A stretch of 64,000 nt of DNA, from contig JAMOUW010000059.1 of assembly GCA_027067955.1 (NCBI GenBank), positions 1-64,000 of the forward strand. Reading direction: 5' to 3'. Numbering within the stretch: position 1 is the first letter of the stretch; every line of letters starts with the position of its first letter. The position numbers and the translations under genes are program-made. The notes below the pieces were generated by a model. That model was not told the DNA's origin. It did no database searches and saw nothing but the letters and a program-made list of their open reading frames with translations. This document shows positions 45,984 through 54,223 of the stretch, piece by piece. This DNA comes from Thermaceae bacterium. Lineage in GTDB: Bacteria > Deinococcota > Deinococci > Deinococcales > Marinithermaceae.

Positions 45984-47489
45984 TCACTTCTTGATCAGGC
46001 TGCGGGCAGGCTCGAAACCGAGCTCCAGGGCGCGCCTCCAGGCGCGCTGCGCTTCCGGTTCGCGCGACAGCGCTCTGAGGGCCCAGCCCAGGTTGTACCA
46101 GGCTTCGGCGTTGTCCGGATCCTCCAGCACCACCTGCGTGAGCATCCTCTCGGCGTCCCCGAAGCGCTTCTTGGCCAGGTACGCGGCGCCGAGATTAAGG
46201 CGGGTTATCGGCGAGGGGTCCAGCTGCACCGCGCGCTCCAGCGCCGTGATCGCCGCGTTGATGTCCTTGAGGGCATACGAGGCGAGCCCCAGCCACAACC
46301 AGGCGTCAGCGCGGTCAGGCGCCATCTCGGCCGCCTGCAACAGCATGGCCCGGGCGTCACCGTAACGCCCCAGCTGATAGGCGCTCTTGCCAGCTATCAG
46401 CAGCGCGTCGGCCTTGACCGCCCCCTCGGATGACGCGGCGGCCAGTTTGGCGTAGCGCAAGGCCTGCTGGTAGTCCTCTTTCTGGAAATAGGCCGCGGCC
46501 ATACCCACCAGAATGCGCGGCTCGTCGGGCTTGACGCTATAAGCCTGCTGGAAAGCCATCAAAGCCCGGTCGGCGTCACCCTCCTGCAACCACTTGCTGC
46601 CCAGGGAATAGCGTGCCTGCCACAGCTTGCCGTCGAGCTCGGCAGCTTCCCGCAAAAGCTCCGCCGCCTTGTCGGGATCTATACTCTCGAGAATCCTGGC
46701 TTTCTTTAGCAACAGGCTGGCCTTGACGTCGGGGCGGTCGGCAGCCTCCAAAGACCTGTCCAGCTCGCGTATCGCCCGGTCCGTCAGGCCCTGACCCACG
46801 TATATGTCCGCTAGCAGGCTTACCGCCGCCAGATGCGCACGATCCCTGTTGAGGACCTTGTACAGGTATGGGATCGCCTCCTTGGGCTTTCCAGCCATAG
46901 AAAGGTTATCGGCAATAAGGAAAAGAACTTCCTCGTCCTCTCCTATCTTGTCCATAGCTTTGATGAGAGCCGCCGCTGCCTCGTCGGGGGAACCCAGCCG
47001 GCGCAGCGATGCCGCCAAGCCCAGATAGGCCGGACGCAACACTTCGGGAGCCAGCTTTTGTTCTTCGCCCAGCGCCAGGGCCCGCCGGAAGGCGTCGGCC
47101 GACTCCCGCCAGCGCTCTAGATCGGCATAGGTAACCGCCAGATTGTACCAGCCCTCATAACGGTCCGGGAAGAGCCGGGTTACCTGATCGAATTCGAAGA
47201 GCGCCCCCTGGAAATCTCCCTTACGGTAAAGCGCCAGGCCCAAACCGAAGTGCGCGTCGTAGTTCTGATAGTCAAGCGCCAGCGCTTCCTCAAAAATGCC
47301 CGCGGCCTCGTCCAGCCGTCCGGCGTCCAGGTAAGCGTTGCCCAGGGCTATCATCGTGGCGAGATCGCCGGGTTTCTCACGCAGCCGCGCTTCCAGAGTT
47401 GCAAGGTCCGGACTGCTGGCCGAAGGGGTGGTCTGCGCGAAGGCGAACCAGCTCCCGAGAAGCAGTAGGATGATCCACATTGGTTTCAT
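45984..47489 (-). CDS. Exported TPR protein
   Basis: A 501-residue protein with signal peptide MKPMWIILLLLGSWFAFA and about twelve TPR units (GNAYLDAGRLDEAAGIFEEA, FGLGLALYRKGDFQGALFEF, YNLGWALRALSREPEAQRAW). It is probably a periplasmic scaffold. GGGAGGAAG precedes the chosen ATG; an upstream extension in frame lacks a signal peptide and is rejected. It lies directly upstream of the SPOR gene, probably one operon with rex and gdh. Confidence 0.87.
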   Translation of the reverse strand: MKPMWIILLLLGSWFAFAQTTPSASSPDLATLEARLREKPGDLATMIALGNAYLDAGRLDEAAGIFEEALALDYQNYDAHFGLGLALYRKGDFQGALFEFDQVTRLFPDRYEGWYNLAVTYADLERWRESADAFRRALALGEEQKLAPEVLRPAYLGLAASLRRLGSPDEAAAALIKAMDKIGEDEEVLFLIADNLSMAGKPKEAIPYLYKVLNRDRAHLAAVSLLADIYVGQGLTDRAIRELDRSLEAADRPDVKASLLLKKARILESIDPDKAAELLREAAELDGKLWQARYSLGSKWLQEGDADRALMAFQQAYSVKPDEPRILVGMAAAYFQKEDYQQALRYAKLAAASSEGAVKADALLIAGKSAYQLGRYGDARAMLLQAAEMAPDRADAWLWLGLASYALKDINAAITALERAVQLDPSPITRLNLGAAYLAKKRFGDAERMLTQVVLEDPDNAEAWYNLGWALRALSREPEAQRAWRRALELGFEPARSLIKK

Positions 47490-47618
47490 AAAACGACTTC
47501 CTCCCGGTACCGACATTCTTTGCGCTATTCTATCAGGTTGTTCACTTACGTCACAAGAAAATTCGCACACATGGAGCTTAACGCCCCTGCCATCATTTTT
47601 TCACGAGTCGGGTTCAGC

Positions 47619-47648
47619 TTGACACCTCGTGCCATATTTTGTTACATT
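47619..47648 (+). promoter_or_regulatory. Promoter of the initiator tRNA gene
   Basis: TTGACA (47619-47624) is a perfect -35. After 17-18 bases comes TTACAT/TACATT (47642-47648). The tRNA begins about 12 bases later. Confidence 0.65.
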
Positions 47649-47659
47649 TGACTTTGCGA

Positions 47660-47737
<78 letters not shown>

Positions 47738-47741
47738 AAAA

Positions 47742-47768
47742 AGCGCCCGTGCATGCACGGGCGCTTTT
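47742..47768 (+). terminator. Intrinsic terminator of tRNA-fMet
   Basis: AGCGCCCGTGCATGCACGGGCGCT is a perfect palindrome, followed by TTTTC and preceded by a run of A. It can end transcription on either strand. Confidence 0.85.
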
Positions 47769-47909
47769 CGCTATTTCGAACGCTCACCCCCCGCGACCGG
47801 CCCGCGACGACATCCGGGGCATTTTCTTCACGGGTCGGCACCCGCGCTCAGAACGAATTCGGCGACCCCGCCGCCCGCCGAGAAAGGTGCCGGGAATGTC
47901 CGCGGCGCC

Positions 47910-48182
47910 CTAGCGCTTCCAGCTCTCGAATTCGGCCCGTAAAAGCTCCGCTTGCGGGCGCGCCACGGGATCGCGACTCGTACGCGCATAGCTGTAACCC
48001 GCAAGGAAGGAACGCTCCCTTTCTTCTCCCCGGGTACTGCGGGACAGCGCCAAATAGGCCCTGGCGAGCAATCCATCACGCGCCCGCGCGGGAGGAAGCT
48101 CGCCCAGGCGGGCAATGGCGAAGCGCAGCTCGTCAGGAGACTCCCGGGAGATTATGCGCTCCAGCTCGTCGTGTTCGATCAC
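47910..48182 (-). CDS. Small hypothetical protein, 90 residues
   Basis: The product MIEHDELERIISRESP...SWKR is charged and helical, with no signal or membrane segment. It ends RAEFESWKR. The start is an ATG back to back with the divergent gene at 48205, a normal layout. I find no family. Codon use is like that of neighbouring genes, so a real gene is more likely than chance. Confidence 0.5.
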   Translation of the reverse strand: MIEHDELERIISRESPDELRFAIARLGELPPARARDGLLARAYLALSRSTRGEERERSFLAGYSYARTSRDPVARPQAELLRAEFESWKR

Positions 48183-48204
48183 GCGGGCATATTACCATGG
48201 GAAC

Positions 48205-48417
48205 ATGGAGGTCGAAGCGGCTCTTACAGCGTTTCTGGAGGATCCTGGAATTTCGGCCCTGGCGGAGCTGGGTGACGCTCTGGCCGACTGGCCCCCGGCC
48301 GCCGCGATGGTGAAAATGGCCGCGCGTGCGGTATATCTTGAAGACGAAAGGCTGGAACAGCTGCTCGAATCCGCAGTCCGCGAAGCGCGCCATCTCCTGC
48401 AGGAGGCGGAAACGTGA
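48205..48417 (+). CDS. Small hypothetical protein, 70 residues
   Basis: MEVEAALTAFLEDPGISALAELG...LLQEAET is an all-helical acidic protein. It overlaps the next gene by four bases (the stop lies over GTGA), which suggests a real, coupled gene. I chose the ATG at 48205 because the family-less extension upstream is low in quality. No function can be given. Confidence 0.5.
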   Translation: MEVEAALTAFLEDPGISALAELGDALADWPPAAAMVKMAARAVYLEDERLEQLLESAVREARHLLQEAET

Positions 48418-48743
48418 CCGGGCTCGATGCCTTCGAAGCGCTGGATCTGCGGGCGGGCCGCATCATCCGGGTGGAACCGAACGAAAAAGCCCGTGTTCCG
48501 GCCTGGAAGCTGTGGATCGATCTGGGTCCTCTGGGCACGAAGACATCCAGCGCTCAACTAACTGATCTTTACGGCACCGAAGACCTGAAAGGGAGGATGG
48601 TGGTGGTCGCAATCAACCTGGGCACGCGCCGCATAGCTGGTTTTCCTTCCGAGGTGCTGGTCCTGGGCGTTCCCGACGAACAGGGGCGGGTGGTGCTGCT
48701 CACAACCGAGCGTGACGTTCCGCCCGGGGGCAGGGTCTATTGA
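48414..48743 (+). CDS. tRNA-binding (EMAP/Trbp111-type) OB-fold protein, CsaA-like
   Basis: A 109-residue OB-fold protein. ALDLRAGRIIRVEPNEKAR and VVAINLGTRRIAGFPSEVLVLG are the family core. Such proteins bind tRNA or act as CsaA chaperones. The start is GTG. It overlaps both neighbours by four bases, so three genes form one unit. Confidence 0.85.
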   Translation: MTGLDAFEALDLRAGRIIRVEPNEKARVPAWKLWIDLGPLGTKTSSAQLTDLYGTEDLKGRMVVVAINLGTRRIAGFPSEVLVLGVPDEQGRVVLLTTERDVPPGGRVY

Positions 48744-49615
48744 GCGGTCGTGTCCTCGATCTCACCCGCTTGCTGCCCGGGCCGCTAGTGGGTCTGATAC
48801 TCGGGCGCATGGATTTCGAGGTAGTGCGGGTGCTGCCGCCCGGGGGTGACGACCTGGAACGCTGGCAACCCGAGACCCACGCCTGGCTGAACGCGGGCAA
48901 GGCCACCCTCATGCTGGACCTCAAGAGCGAGCAGGGGAAACAAACCCTGCTAAAGCTCGTTCAGGACGCCGCAATCCTGCTCGAGTCCAATCGTGCCGGG
49001 GTTATGGAACGTCTGGGGCTGGGATACCAGGTGTTGCGCGAACACAATCCCGGTCTGGTTTACGTGCGCCTGGCGGGACATCGCGATGACCCTGCCGCCC
49101 CGGGCCACGACCTTACCTACCTGGCGGCCGCGGGGCTTCTCGACCGGCTCGAAACGGCCTGGACCCGGACCCAGCTCGCCGACGTGAGCGGTGCGCTCTG
49201 GGCGGCGCTGGCTGCACTTGCGGGGCTGCACCGGGGCGGCGGCTTCTACGAGGTCTACCTGAGCGAAACGCTGGGCGTGTTCGCATATCCGCCCATTCCC
49301 GGTCTCGATGGCACCCGCGTGGCGTATCACATTTACCCGGCTTCTTCCGGTCGCGTCGCGCTCGCAGCGCTGGAGCCGCACTTGTGGGCGCGTTTCTGCC
49401 GGGCGGCGGACCGGCCCGAATGGCTCGGGTCGGCGGCCGCCCGCACCGACGAGGAAAACGGTGTTTTCGAGGAAATCAGCGATTTCTTCCGCAGCAAACC
49501 GGCTGCAGCCTGGGAAGCCTGGGGGCGCGAGCGGGGTGTGCCCTTGCAAGAGGTTAAGCCGCTCGCGCCTGCTTCGCTGCACCTGCCCTGGCGCAGCCGC
49601 GGGGAGGATTCCTAA
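48740..49615 (+). CDS. Short CaiB/BaiF-family CoA-transferase
   Basis: A 291-residue class III CoA-transferase. The start GRVLDLTRLLPGPLVGLILGRMDFEVVRV matches the family, and GHDLTYLAAAGLL holds the candidate catalytic Asp. It is much shorter than usual (about 400 residues): the stretch after LAGLHRGGGFYEVYLSETL is condensed. It may act on an unusual substrate or be decaying, but no stop or frameshift is present. TTG/ATG choice: first codon TTG overlaps the CsaA-like stop. Confidence 0.75.
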   Translation: MSGRVLDLTRLLPGPLVGLILGRMDFEVVRVLPPGGDDLERWQPETHAWLNAGKATLMLDLKSEQGKQTLLKLVQDAAILLESNRAGVMERLGLGYQVLREHNPGLVYVRLAGHRDDPAAPGHDLTYLAAAGLLDRLETAWTRTQLADVSGALWAALAALAGLHRGGGFYEVYLSETLGVFAYPPIPGLDGTRVAYHIYPASSGRVALAALEPHLWARFCRAADRPEWLGSAAARTDEENGVFEEISDFFRSKPAAAWEAWGRERGVPLQEVKPLAPASLHLPWRSRGEDS

Positions 49616-51339
49616 CCGCGAACCCCGGTCAGCCAGTCCCGGAGTGCCTTCAGACCACGCGTGTTGAGGACCCGGTCTGGCCCCAGCCAGGCGCGCTGCG
49701 CCGTGCCCACCGCCAGCTCCATGAAGCGCAGGTGGTCGGTGGCGTGGGCGTCGGTGGATAGGCTGACGGCGAGCCCCAGCTCCCCGGCGCGTCGCGCCAG
49801 CACGTCGGGCAGGTCGAGACGGGCGTAGTAGCCGTCTATTTCCACCGCCTTGCCCAGCTCCCGGGCCCGCTCGAAGACCCTGTCCCAATCGGCCTCGATG
49901 GGGCCGCGCCTGCCCAGGTGGCGGGCGGTAGGGTGGGCAAGCACGTGAACGTAGGGGTTCTCGATCGCCCTGAGCAGCCGCCGGGTCTGTTCCTCGCGGC
50001 TCAGGTTGAAATGTGCGTGGACCGAAACGAGAACAACCTCCAGCTGCGCCAGGATCTCATCCGGATAGTCAAGACCGCCGTCAGGGAGAATGTCCACCTC
50101 AGCTCCGGCCAGCAGATAGGGCCGACCGCCGTTCTTCTCGTTTATCGCCCGGATGGCAGCGATACGCTCAGGCACCTTCTCTGGCGGCACCCCGCCCGCC
50201 ACCCGCACCGCCGGCGAATGGTCGGTGATCGCCAGATACTCATAGCCACGGCTGGCGGCCGCGGCCGCCAGCTCTTCCAGCGTCATCTTGCCGTCGGACC
50301 AGGTCGAGTGAACCTGCAGGTCGCCCTTTATTTGCTCGAGCCGCACCAGCTCCGGCAACTTGCCGTCCCGGGCCGCCTCGATCTCGCCGCGGTCCTCACG
50401 CAGCGGCGGTGGAATCCAGGGCAGACCCAAAGCCGCATAGACTACTTCTTCGGTCTCCCCGGCCACCCGCTCGGCCCCCTTCCAGACGCCATATTCGTTT
50501 ACCTTCAACCCCCGGTCCAGAGCCAGCGTGCGCAGCTTGATCGAGTGGTCCTTGCTGCCGGTAAAGTATTGCAATCCCGAGCCCCAGGCCTCGGGCGCAA
50601 TTATCTTCAGGTCCACCTGCAAACCAGTCCTGAGGAATACCGTCGCCCGGCTGGCCCCGGCGAGCAGCACCTCGTCTACTTCGGGAAAACGCACGAAGGC
50701 GTCTGACACCGCGCGACCGCGACGGCTGGCGGCGAGCAGGTCTATGTCCCCAACGGTTTCCTTGTAGCGTCGCGCCGAGCCCGCGATGGCCGCCTGCTCC
50801 ACCTGGGGCAGCCGCTCGAGCCGCGCCACCAGCTCCCTGGCTGACCACAGCACCTCCCCTAGCGGCCGCCGGCGGCCGGCCGCCTCCACCAGCTCCAGGT
50901 TGTGCAGGAGCCGCAGTCGCTTCTTCTCGCCAAAACCCGACAGCTTGAGCACCTCGCCGCTTTCCAGAACCCGGCGCAGCTTCGGCAGCGAATCCACCCC
51001 GAGTTCGTCATAGAGTCGCTTGGCGGTGCGGGGACCGATGCCGGGAACCCGCATGACCTCAAGCACCCCCGGGGGCACCTTCTCCTTTAGCTCCTCGTGT
51101 TTCCTGACCTTACCGGTCTCCAGATACTCCAAAATCTTGAGCGCCAGGTCGTGGCCGATGTAAGGCAGCGCGTCGAGCGCCTTTACTCCCCCCTCGGCTA
51201 CCCGCTCGACGGGCTCTTCCATGTCCATCAGGTAGCGCGCCGCCGCCCGGTATGCGCGCACCCGGAAGGGCGAGTCCCCCAGGAAGTCGAGCATGTCCGC
51301 AATCTCGGCGAAGATGCGGGCTATCTCGGCGTTTTTCAT
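49612..51339 (-). CDS. polX: DNA polymerase/3'-5' exonuclease PolX
   Basis: A 575-residue family X polymerase with HhH repeats (ALPYIGHDLALKILEYL, RVPGIGPRTAKRLYDELG), a nucleotidyltransferase core (GSARRYKETVGDIDLLAAS with the GDxD metal site) and a C-terminal PHP exonuclease domain (DLQVHSTWSDGKMTLEELA, AEVDILPDG). It fills gaps in base-excision repair. The start MKNAEIARIF is chosen; TACAAT lies ten bases upstream. The last bases overlap the convergent CoA-transferase gene. Confidence 0.95.
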   Translation of the reverse strand: MKNAEIARIFAEIADMLDFLGDSPFRVRAYRAAARYLMDMEEPVERVAEGGVKALDALPYIGHDLALKILEYLETGKVRKHEELKEKVPPGVLEVMRVPGIGPRTAKRLYDELGVDSLPKLRRVLESGEVLKLSGFGEKKRLRLLHNLELVEAAGRRRPLGEVLWSARELVARLERLPQVEQAAIAGSARRYKETVGDIDLLAASRRGRAVSDAFVRFPEVDEVLLAGASRATVFLRTGLQVDLKIIAPEAWGSGLQYFTGSKDHSIKLRTLALDRGLKVNEYGVWKGAERVAGETEEVVYAALGLPWIPPPLREDRGEIEAARDGKLPELVRLEQIKGDLQVHSTWSDGKMTLEELAAAAASRGYEYLAITDHSPAVRVAGGVPPEKVPERIAAIRAINEKNGGRPYLLAGAEVDILPDGGLDYPDEILAQLEVVLVSVHAHFNLSREEQTRRLLRAIENPYVHVLAHPTARHLGRRGPIEADWDRVFERARELGKAVEIDGYYARLDLPDVLARRAGELGLAVSLSTDAHATDHLRFMELAVGTAQRAWLGPDRVLNTRGLKALRDWLTGVRG

Positions 51340-51446
51340 CGTAACTATCATTGTAGCGCCCCCCATCCTGTACAGGCGCTAAAATGGGACATTAGTCCTA
51401 CTTCCTCTTCGTACTCTGAAACCAGTGCGTGCGGAGGTGTATCGAG

Positions 51447-51557
51447 ATGAGCAATGAAGACCGGCCCACAGGTACCTTGTTCGTAATCGGCGTGCTGGTG
51501 GTCACCATCCTGATTTTCTGGGGTGGCGTGTTCTACCTGTTTATCCAAAGAGGTTAG
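51447..51557 (+). CDS. cbaD: Cytochrome ba3 oxidase subunit IIa (36 residues)
   Basis: A very short gene: MSNEDRPTGTLFVIGVLV with one membrane helix and the ending YLFIQRG. It is the counterpart of the 34-residue subunit IIa of Thermus ba3 oxidase in length, topology and position. GGAGG lies nine bases before the ATG. It ends two bases before cbaB. Too short for routine gene finding. Confidence 0.88.
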   Translation: MSNEDRPTGTLFVIGVLVVTILIFWGGVFYLFIQRG

Positions 51558-51559
51558 CC

Positions 51560-52057
51560 ATGGACAACGAAAAACTTATCCACGCCATCGAACAGTATGA
51601 ACGCAGCTGGCTCCTTTTCGCGCTCGTAATGATCGTGGTGTTCCTGATCTTCATCGGCTATACCCTCACCGGTTTCGCCTTTTACGTGCCCAGCGCCGCC
51701 GAGCGCGTCGACCCGACCACGGTGCGCAGCGAAGGCGGCCTCTTCGCCAACCCCCGCGTAGAGCAAACCGGCGACAACGTCTATACGGCCTACGTGCTGG
51801 CGCAGGCGTTCAGCTTCCTCCCGGGCGAAATACGCGTTCCCAAGGGAGCGCGGGTAATCTTCTACGTCACCAGCCCCGACGTGCAGCACGGCTTTTACAT
51901 CCGCGGCACCAACGTAAACGTCCAGGTCATCCCCGGCGAGGTGGGTAAGGTGGAACACACCTTCGACGAGGCCGGTGAATACCTGGTGATCTGCAACGAA
52001 TACTGCGGCCTCGGGCACCAGGACATGATCGGCAAGATCATCGTGGAGGACAAGTAA
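51560..52057 (+). CDS. cbaB: Cytochrome ba3 oxidase subunit II (CuA)
   Basis: A 165-residue subunit with one N-terminal membrane helix and a CuA cupredoxin. The copper ligands are His110 (DVQHGFYIRG) and Cys145, Glu147, Cys149, His153, Met156 in CNEYCGLGHQDM. It takes electrons from cytochrome c. Single-helix subunit II is typical of B-type oxidases. Confidence 0.96.
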   Translation: MDNEKLIHAIEQYERSWLLFALVMIVVFLIFIGYTLTGFAFYVPSAAERVDPTTVRSEGGLFANPRVEQTGDNVYTAYVLAQAFSFLPGEIRVPKGARVIFYVTSPDVQHGFYIRGTNVNVQVIPGEVGKVEHTFDEAGEYLVICNEYCGLGHQDMIGKIIVEDK

Positions 52058-52058
52058 C

Positions 52059-53744
52059 ATGGCCGTTCGTAGCGCTTCCCCCGAAAACATCTACGCGACA
52101 CACCCGGAAAAGAAGGTGTCGCTGTACTTCATGGTGCTGGGTTTCCTAGCCCTGTCCATCGGCGTGATCTTCGGCCCCTTCCAGATCTTCAACTACGCGG
52201 GCATCGATCTCTACCCCGCCCTGCAGCCCATCTTCAAGTCGTACTACCAGGGGCTGACCCTGCACGGGGTTCTCAACGCCATCGTCTTCACCCAGTTCTT
52301 CATCCAGGGATCCCTGCTCTACCTGCAGGCGCGTGATTCCGACATCCGGCCGCTCATGCCGGTCGCCTGGGCGGCCTGGTGGATCGCGCTGATCGGTTTG
52401 GCGCTGGCCGCCTGGCCCCTGCTGCTCAACAACGCCACCGTTCTTTATACCTTCTATCCGCCGCTCCAGGGCCACTGGGCCTTCTACGTCGGCGCCGCAC
52501 TGATCATAGTTTCCAGCCTGGTGAGCGTTTTCCTCTCGGTGGAGATGTGGGTGCGCTGGAAGAAGCAGAACCCGGGCAAGCCCACCCCCCTGGTCACCTT
52601 CATGACCACGGCCACCTGGATGATGTGGGGTCTGGCCGCCATCGGCCTGGTAGTGGAAGCCGTTTTCTTCCTCATCCCCTGGTCGCTCGGCTGGATCCGG
52701 GGCGTCGATCCGCTGCTGGCGCGCTCGCTCTTCTGGTGGTCGGGCCACCCGATCGTTTACTTCTGGCTGCTTCCAGCTTATGTCTCCTGGTACGGCCTGC
52801 TGCCGCGCCAGGCAGGGGGAAAGCTCATTTCCGATCCGCTCGCGCGCATGGCCTTCCTGGGCTTCCTGGTCTTCTCCACCCCCGTGGGTTTCCACCACCA
52901 GTTCGCCGACCCCGGCATCAGCGCCTTCTGGAAGGGTGTTCACACCGTACTGACGATGATGGTGGCGGTGCCCAGCCTGATGACCGCCTTCACCATCGCC
53001 GCGTCGCTCGAGCTGGCCGCCAGAAGCAAGGGCGGCAAAGGAGTCTTCGGCTGGATCAGGGTGCTCCCCTGGAGGAACCCCAGCTTCGTAGCCCAGATCC
53101 TCGGGGCCGTGGCCTTCATCTTCGGCGGCGCCGGCGGCATCGTCAACGCCAGCTTCACCCTCGACTACGTAGTGCACAACACCGCCTGGATACCGGGCCA
53201 CTTCCACCTGCCGGTGGCCACCGCCTCAACCCTCACCTTCTTCGGCATCGCCTTCTGGCTCATCCCCCACATCACCCACAAACCCCTGGCGGCACCCCGT
53301 ACCGCCCTGGCCGGTGTCTGGCTCTGGTTCACGGGCATGATGTTTCTGGCCTTCGGCATGCACATGATGGGTCTGCAGGGGGTACCCCGGCGCGCCCACA
53401 TCTCGGCGATGAGCGCCGCCCATGACGGCATTTACGCCAGCTCGTCGTTCTACATGGTCTTCAACGCCATAGCTGGCGTCATCCTCACCATCGCTGCGGT
53501 TCAGCTCTTCTACGTCCTCTTCGCCACGCTGCTTTCCCGCCGCCGGCTGCCCGCGGACCAGGTTCCCGAAGTCCCCATCGCCGAAGCCATCTCCGGCCCC
53601 GAGGGCAAGAACGGCGTCAAGGTCATGGACCGCCTCTTCTTCTGGTGGGGGGCCGCCGTGGTGCTGGTTCTGATCGTCTATATGCCCACACTCGTCCAGT
53701 TGTTCATGCACATGGTGCCCGCCCCGGGCATGCGCCTGTGGTAG
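52059..53744 (+). CDS. cbaA: Cytochrome ba3 oxidase subunit I
   Basis: A 561-residue, 13-helix haem-copper oxidase core that reduces O2 and pumps protons. Metal ligands: low-spin haem His in LTLHGVLNAIVF and HFHLPVATAS, CuB with the cross-linked HPIVY, and GFHHQFADPG. The lack of HPEVY and K-channel details fit the B-type (ba3), used at low oxygen. It follows cbaB after one base. Confidence 0.97.
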   Translation: MAVRSASPENIYATHPEKKVSLYFMVLGFLALSIGVIFGPFQIFNYAGIDLYPALQPIFKSYYQGLTLHGVLNAIVFTQFFIQGSLLYLQARDSDIRPLMPVAWAAWWIALIGLALAAWPLLLNNATVLYTFYPPLQGHWAFYVGAALIIVSSLVSVFLSVEMWVRWKKQNPGKPTPLVTFMTTATWMMWGLAAIGLVVEAVFFLIPWSLGWIRGVDPLLARSLFWWSGHPIVYFWLLPAYVSWYGLLPRQAGGKLISDPLARMAFLGFLVFSTPVGFHHQFADPGISAFWKGVHTVLTMMVAVPSLMTAFTIAASLELAARSKGGKGVFGWIRVLPWRNPSFVAQILGAVAFIFGGAGGIVNASFTLDYVVHNTAWIPGHFHLPVATASTLTFFGIAFWLIPHITHKPLAAPRTALAGVWLWFTGMMFLAFGMHMMGLQGVPRRAHISAMSAAHDGIYASSSFYMVFNAIAGVILTIAAVQLFYVLFATLLSRRRLPADQVPEVPIAEAISGPEGKNGVKVMDRLFFWWGAAVVLVLIVYMPTLVQLFMHMVPAPGMRLW

Positions 53745-53760
53745 GTTTGCGCTCTTCTCG

Positions 53761-53786
53761 CGCCGCCTCCCCGCGGGGAGGCGGCG
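53761..53786 (+). terminator. Terminator of the cba operon
   Basis: CGCCGCCTCCCC-GC-GGGGAGGCGGCG, a 12-bp stem just after cbaA, followed by CTGTTTG. Strong stem but a short T-run. Confidence 0.7.
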
Positions 53787-53790
53787 CTGT

Positions 53791-53819
53791 TTGACTTCGC
53801 GCCCGCTGGCGTGTAGGCT
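53791..53819 (+). promoter_or_regulatory. Promoter of rpsO
   Basis: TTGACT (53791-53796), a 17-base spacer, then TAGGCT (53814-53819). It lies 57 bases before the rpsO ATG and directly after the cba terminator. Confidence 0.7.
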
Positions 53820-53875
53820 TTAGTTTGCTTGAGGCGGGAAGGGCTCCGGCGCTTCCCGGCCTGACGGAGGAAAAG

Positions 53876-54145
53876 ATGGCATTGACCGCAGCGGAAAAAC
53901 AGCAGATCATCGAACAGCACGCCCAGTTCCCCGGCGACACCGGTTCCACCGAAGTCCAGGTGGCGCTCCTCACCGAACGCATCAACCGCCTCTCGGAGCA
54001 CCTGCGCGAACACAAGCACGACTTCCACTCGCATCGCGGCCTGCTTAAGATGGTGGGCCAGCGCAAGCGTCTGCTCAAGTACCTCGAGCGCGAAGACGCC
54101 GGACGCTACAAGAGCCTGATTGAGAAACTCGGCCTCAGGAAGTAG
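53876..54145 (+). CDS. rpsO: 30S ribosomal protein S15
   Basis: S15 (89 residues) binds 16S rRNA early in assembly of the 30S platform. [20 protein letters not shown] and [20 protein letters not shown] are signatures. The ATG is preceded by ACGGAGG at the right distance; the longer upstream frame has no homology. In E. coli S15 folds its own message to repress translation; no such structure is evident here. Confidence 0.97.
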   Translation: MALTAAEKQQIIEQHAQFPGDTGSTEVQVALLTERINRLSEHLREHKHDFHSHRGLLKMVGQRKRLLKYLEREDAGRYKSLIEKLGLRK

Positions 54146-54161
54146 ACTGGATTACAAAGTT

Positions 54162-54191
54162 AAAGCGGGACCGGGGCTCCGGTCCCGCTTT
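54162..54191 (+). terminator. Terminator after rpsO
   Basis: AAAGCGGGACCGG, loop GGCT, CCGGTCCCGCTTT: a 13-bp stem ending in TTT. Read-through into pnp is likely, as in other bacteria. Confidence 0.75.
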
Positions 54192-54223
54192 GTCGCGTAA
54201 AAGAAAGCAAACAGGTGAACAAG

